Below, in pieces: positions 7,483 through 8,197 of a DNA stretch of 8,197 nt. The stretch is from an uncultured Ruminococcus sp. Lineage in GTDB: Bacteria > Bacillota > Clostridia > Oscillospirales > CAG-382. A program made the translations under genes and the position numbers. The stretch covers positions 1 through 8,197 of the forward strand of contig CACZRJ010000233.1 in the NCBI GenBank assembly GCA_902783535.1. Direction: 5' to 3'. Numbering within the stretch: position 1 is the first letter of the stretch; every line of letters starts with the position of its first letter. The notes under the pieces were generated by a model. That model was given only the letters and a program-made list of their open reading frames with translations, was not told the origin of the DNA and made no database searches.

Positions 7483-7486
7483 CTCC
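7483..7486 (-). promoter_or_regulatory. Ribosome binding site of the serine hydrolase gene
   Basis: On the - strand GGAG is 9 bases before the ATG at 7473. It is a modest site, weaker than those of the + strand genes, but it is the only one in the short leader. Confidence 0.6.
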
Positions 7487-7508
7487 GATCGGTTTCTTTA
7501 CAGGGATC

Positions 7509-7537
7509 ATTTTATCACGCCGCGGACGCGAGCGCAA
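7509..7537 (-). promoter_or_regulatory. Predicted sigma-70/sigma-A promoter for the serine hydrolase-U32 operon
   Basis: Read on the - strand, TTGCGC (+ strand 7532-7537) is followed after 17 bases by TAAAAT (7509-7514). The -10 is close to consensus and the spacing is ideal, but the -35 matches only in its TTG. Transcription would start near 7502, leaving a leader of about 29 bases before the ATG at 7473. Confidence 0.6.
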
Positions 7538-7544
7538 GACAATG

Positions 7545-7572
7545 TTGACTTTTTCGCGAAAACGGGTATACT
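7545..7572 (+). promoter_or_regulatory. Predicted sigma-70/sigma-A promoter for the bioY-like gene
   Basis: TTGACT (7545-7550) and TATACT (7567-7572) are separated by 16 bases, close to consensus at both hexamers. A start near 7579 would give a leader of only about 20-25 bases, carrying the ribosome site at 7591-7595. Its -35 lies 7 bases from the -35 of the opposing promoter. Confidence 0.75.
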
Positions 7573-7590
7573 GTTGTCAAATGATACAAT

Positions 7591-7595
7591 GGAGG
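7591..7595 (+). promoter_or_regulatory. Ribosome binding site that sets a GTG start for the bioY-like gene
   Basis: GGAGG lies 5 bases before the GTG at 7601 and 8 bases before the GTG at 7604. It overlaps the in-frame ATG at 7589, which has no ribosome site of its own and would be only about 10 bases from the predicted transcript start. A GTG start is therefore favoured. Confidence 0.7.
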
Positions 7596-7603
7596 TTTAT
7601 GTG

Positions 7604-8128
7604 GTGAAGGATCAGGTTTGGAAGTCCATCGGCATCTGTCTGCTGTTCTGCGGTCTCGCGTGCGTGCTCGGCCCGTATTCTCTGAGCTGCGTTTCCGCCG
7701 CGGTCCTCGTCATGATGATCTCCGGATTCCTTCAGGCGCCCGGGTTCGCATTCGTCAGCGGACTGCTGTATCTCGTCATCGGGATCTTCCTGCCCGTTCT
7801 GCCGGACTGGAATCACGGCATGACGAAGGGATTCGGCGCGCTGTTCGGAACGTCCGGCGGGATGCTTCTCGCGCTCCCGATCCTCGCGTTCACGATCGCC
7901 ATTTTCCGCCGCCTGCCCATGAAATACCCGGCTCTGAACCTTCTGATCGGCCTGGCCGCCGGATTCATCGTCTTCTTCGGATTCGGCCTGCTGTGGTTCG
8001 TGATCAAGTCAGGGACCGTGGATCTCCGCGCGATGGGGACGGCGTTCCTGCTTTACGGACTGGACGCTGCCGCCGCGTTCGCCGCCTATCCGCTGTTCTC
8101 CCGGGCTTCGAGGAGGAAGGGCGGATGA
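7604..8128 (+). CDS. bioY: BioY-like biotin transporter, ECF S component
   Basis: This 174-residue, very hydrophobic protein has about six predicted membrane segments: roughly residues 8-24, 28-43, 46-66, 78-100, 111-134 and 145-165. It has a short N-terminus and a basic C-terminal tail (SRASRRKGG), suggesting a cytoplasmic end. The match to BioY rests on the layout and on the stretch from GFAFVSGLLYLVIGIFLPV (47-65) to FGALFGTSGGMLLALP (77-92), which resembles the family pattern of GALS-LLY-LLG-GLPVF followed by LGP-TGGY-L. BioY binds biotin and works with an ECF energising module (EcfA, EcfA', EcfT), or alone in some bacteria; no module genes are in the window. In the last segment D154 (LYGLDAAAAF) fits the family's conserved Asp, but the Lys often found three residues later is Ala157. 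The start is GTG 7604 (or 7601). The end overlaps the next start by ATGA. Other small S components remain possible. Confidence 0.65.
   Translation: MKDQVWKSIGICLLFCGLACVLGPYSLSCVSAAVLVMMISGFLQAPGFAFVSGLLYLVIGIFLPVLPDWNHGMTKGFGALFGTSGGMLLALPILAFTIAIFRRLPMKYPALNLLIGLAAGFIVFFGFGLLWFVIKSGTVDLRAMGTAFLLYGLDAAAAFAAYPLFSRASRRKGG
8111..8116 (+). promoter_or_regulatory. Ribosome binding site of the downstream lipoprotein gene, inside the bioY-like gene
   Basis: AGGAGG is 8 bases before the ATG at 8125. It lies in the codons for the basic C-terminal tail of the upstream gene and supports the ATGA-overlap start. Confidence 0.8.
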
Positions 8129-8197
8129 CGAAACTGATTGCGCTCCTGCTCGTCCTGCTGATGGCGATGGGATGCAGCCGGTACGACGGCCGGGACG
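8125..8197 (+). CDS. Predicted lipoprotein (3' partial, cut by window end)
   Basis: Only 24 codons are visible. The product begins MTK, followed by a hydrophobic stretch (LIALLLVLLMAM) and G-C-S-R. This is a lipoprotein signal peptide with the lipid-modified cysteine at residue 17. The residue at -3 is Ala, slightly off the usual Leu/Val/Ile of the lipobox. The ATG overlaps the TGA of the bioY-like gene, and an AGGAGG sits at the right distance, so the two genes are co-transcribed. The mature protein would be anchored outside the membrane. Its function cannot be told from this fragment. Confidence 0.75.
   Translation, partial: MTKLIALLLVLLMAMGCSRYDGRD

Noticed and set aside
7545..7589. Possible operator dyads near the bioY-like promoter (TTGAC/GTCAA at 7545 and 7576; TTGT/ACAA at 7574-7589)
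   Set aside because: The arms are only 4-5 bases, one coincides with the -35 box, and the spacing does not fit the biotin repressor site pattern I know. They are likely chance.
7589..7591. ATG as the start of the bioY-like gene
   Set aside because: It overlaps the GGAGG site, has no Shine-Dalgarno of its own and lies only about 10 bases from the predicted transcription start. The GTGs at 7601/7604 are placed correctly.

Overview
The window is a GC-rich (about 60% by eye), densely packed bacterial chromosome segment. Gene content, strong Shine-Dalgarno sites and A/T-flanked hairpin terminators fit an uncultured Clostridia-type member of the Bacillota (gut or anaerobic habitat). This is an inference from an fchA-folD folate pair, a long U32-family protein, a BioY-like transporter and a dockerin-bearing, membrane-anchored surface protein. 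I see no rRNA, tRNA, CRISPR array, insertion sequence or phage gene.

Layout. (1) Positions 1-2721, + strand: the 3' part of a large modular exported protein whose start lies before the window. It has a beta-rich N-terminal part, Ig-like modules, a dockerin-like calcium-binding pair, a cohesin-like module, two cadherin-like beta-sandwich modules and a C-terminal membrane anchor. (2) Positions 2768-4231, + strand: two one-carbon metabolism genes, fchA (methenyl-THF cyclohydrolase/cyclodeaminase family) and folD, 12 bases apart. (3) A perfect 22-base palindrome at 4252-4273, serving as a terminator between convergent genes. (4) Positions 4278-7473, - strand: a serine hydrolase of the beta-lactamase/PBP fold followed, after one base, by a U32 family protein. 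(5) Positions 7474-7603: a compact divergent promoter region with a recognisable promoter on each strand. (6) Positions 7604-8128, + strand: a BioY-like membrane protein that overlaps by ATGA the start of a lipoprotein gene cut by the window end.

The most interesting biology is the folate pair. This FolD aligns well with the family but has Ile (residue 50) and Phe (residue 94) where bifunctional enzymes carry the catalytic Lys and its partner Gln of the cyclohydrolase reaction. The adjacent FchA-type protein could supply that step, so the pair looks like a split of a normally bifunctional enzyme. I did not find an obviously new multi-gene system. The surface protein, with dockerin-like and cohesin-like modules in one anchored chain, and the serine hydrolase-U32 coupling are the other points that merit checking.
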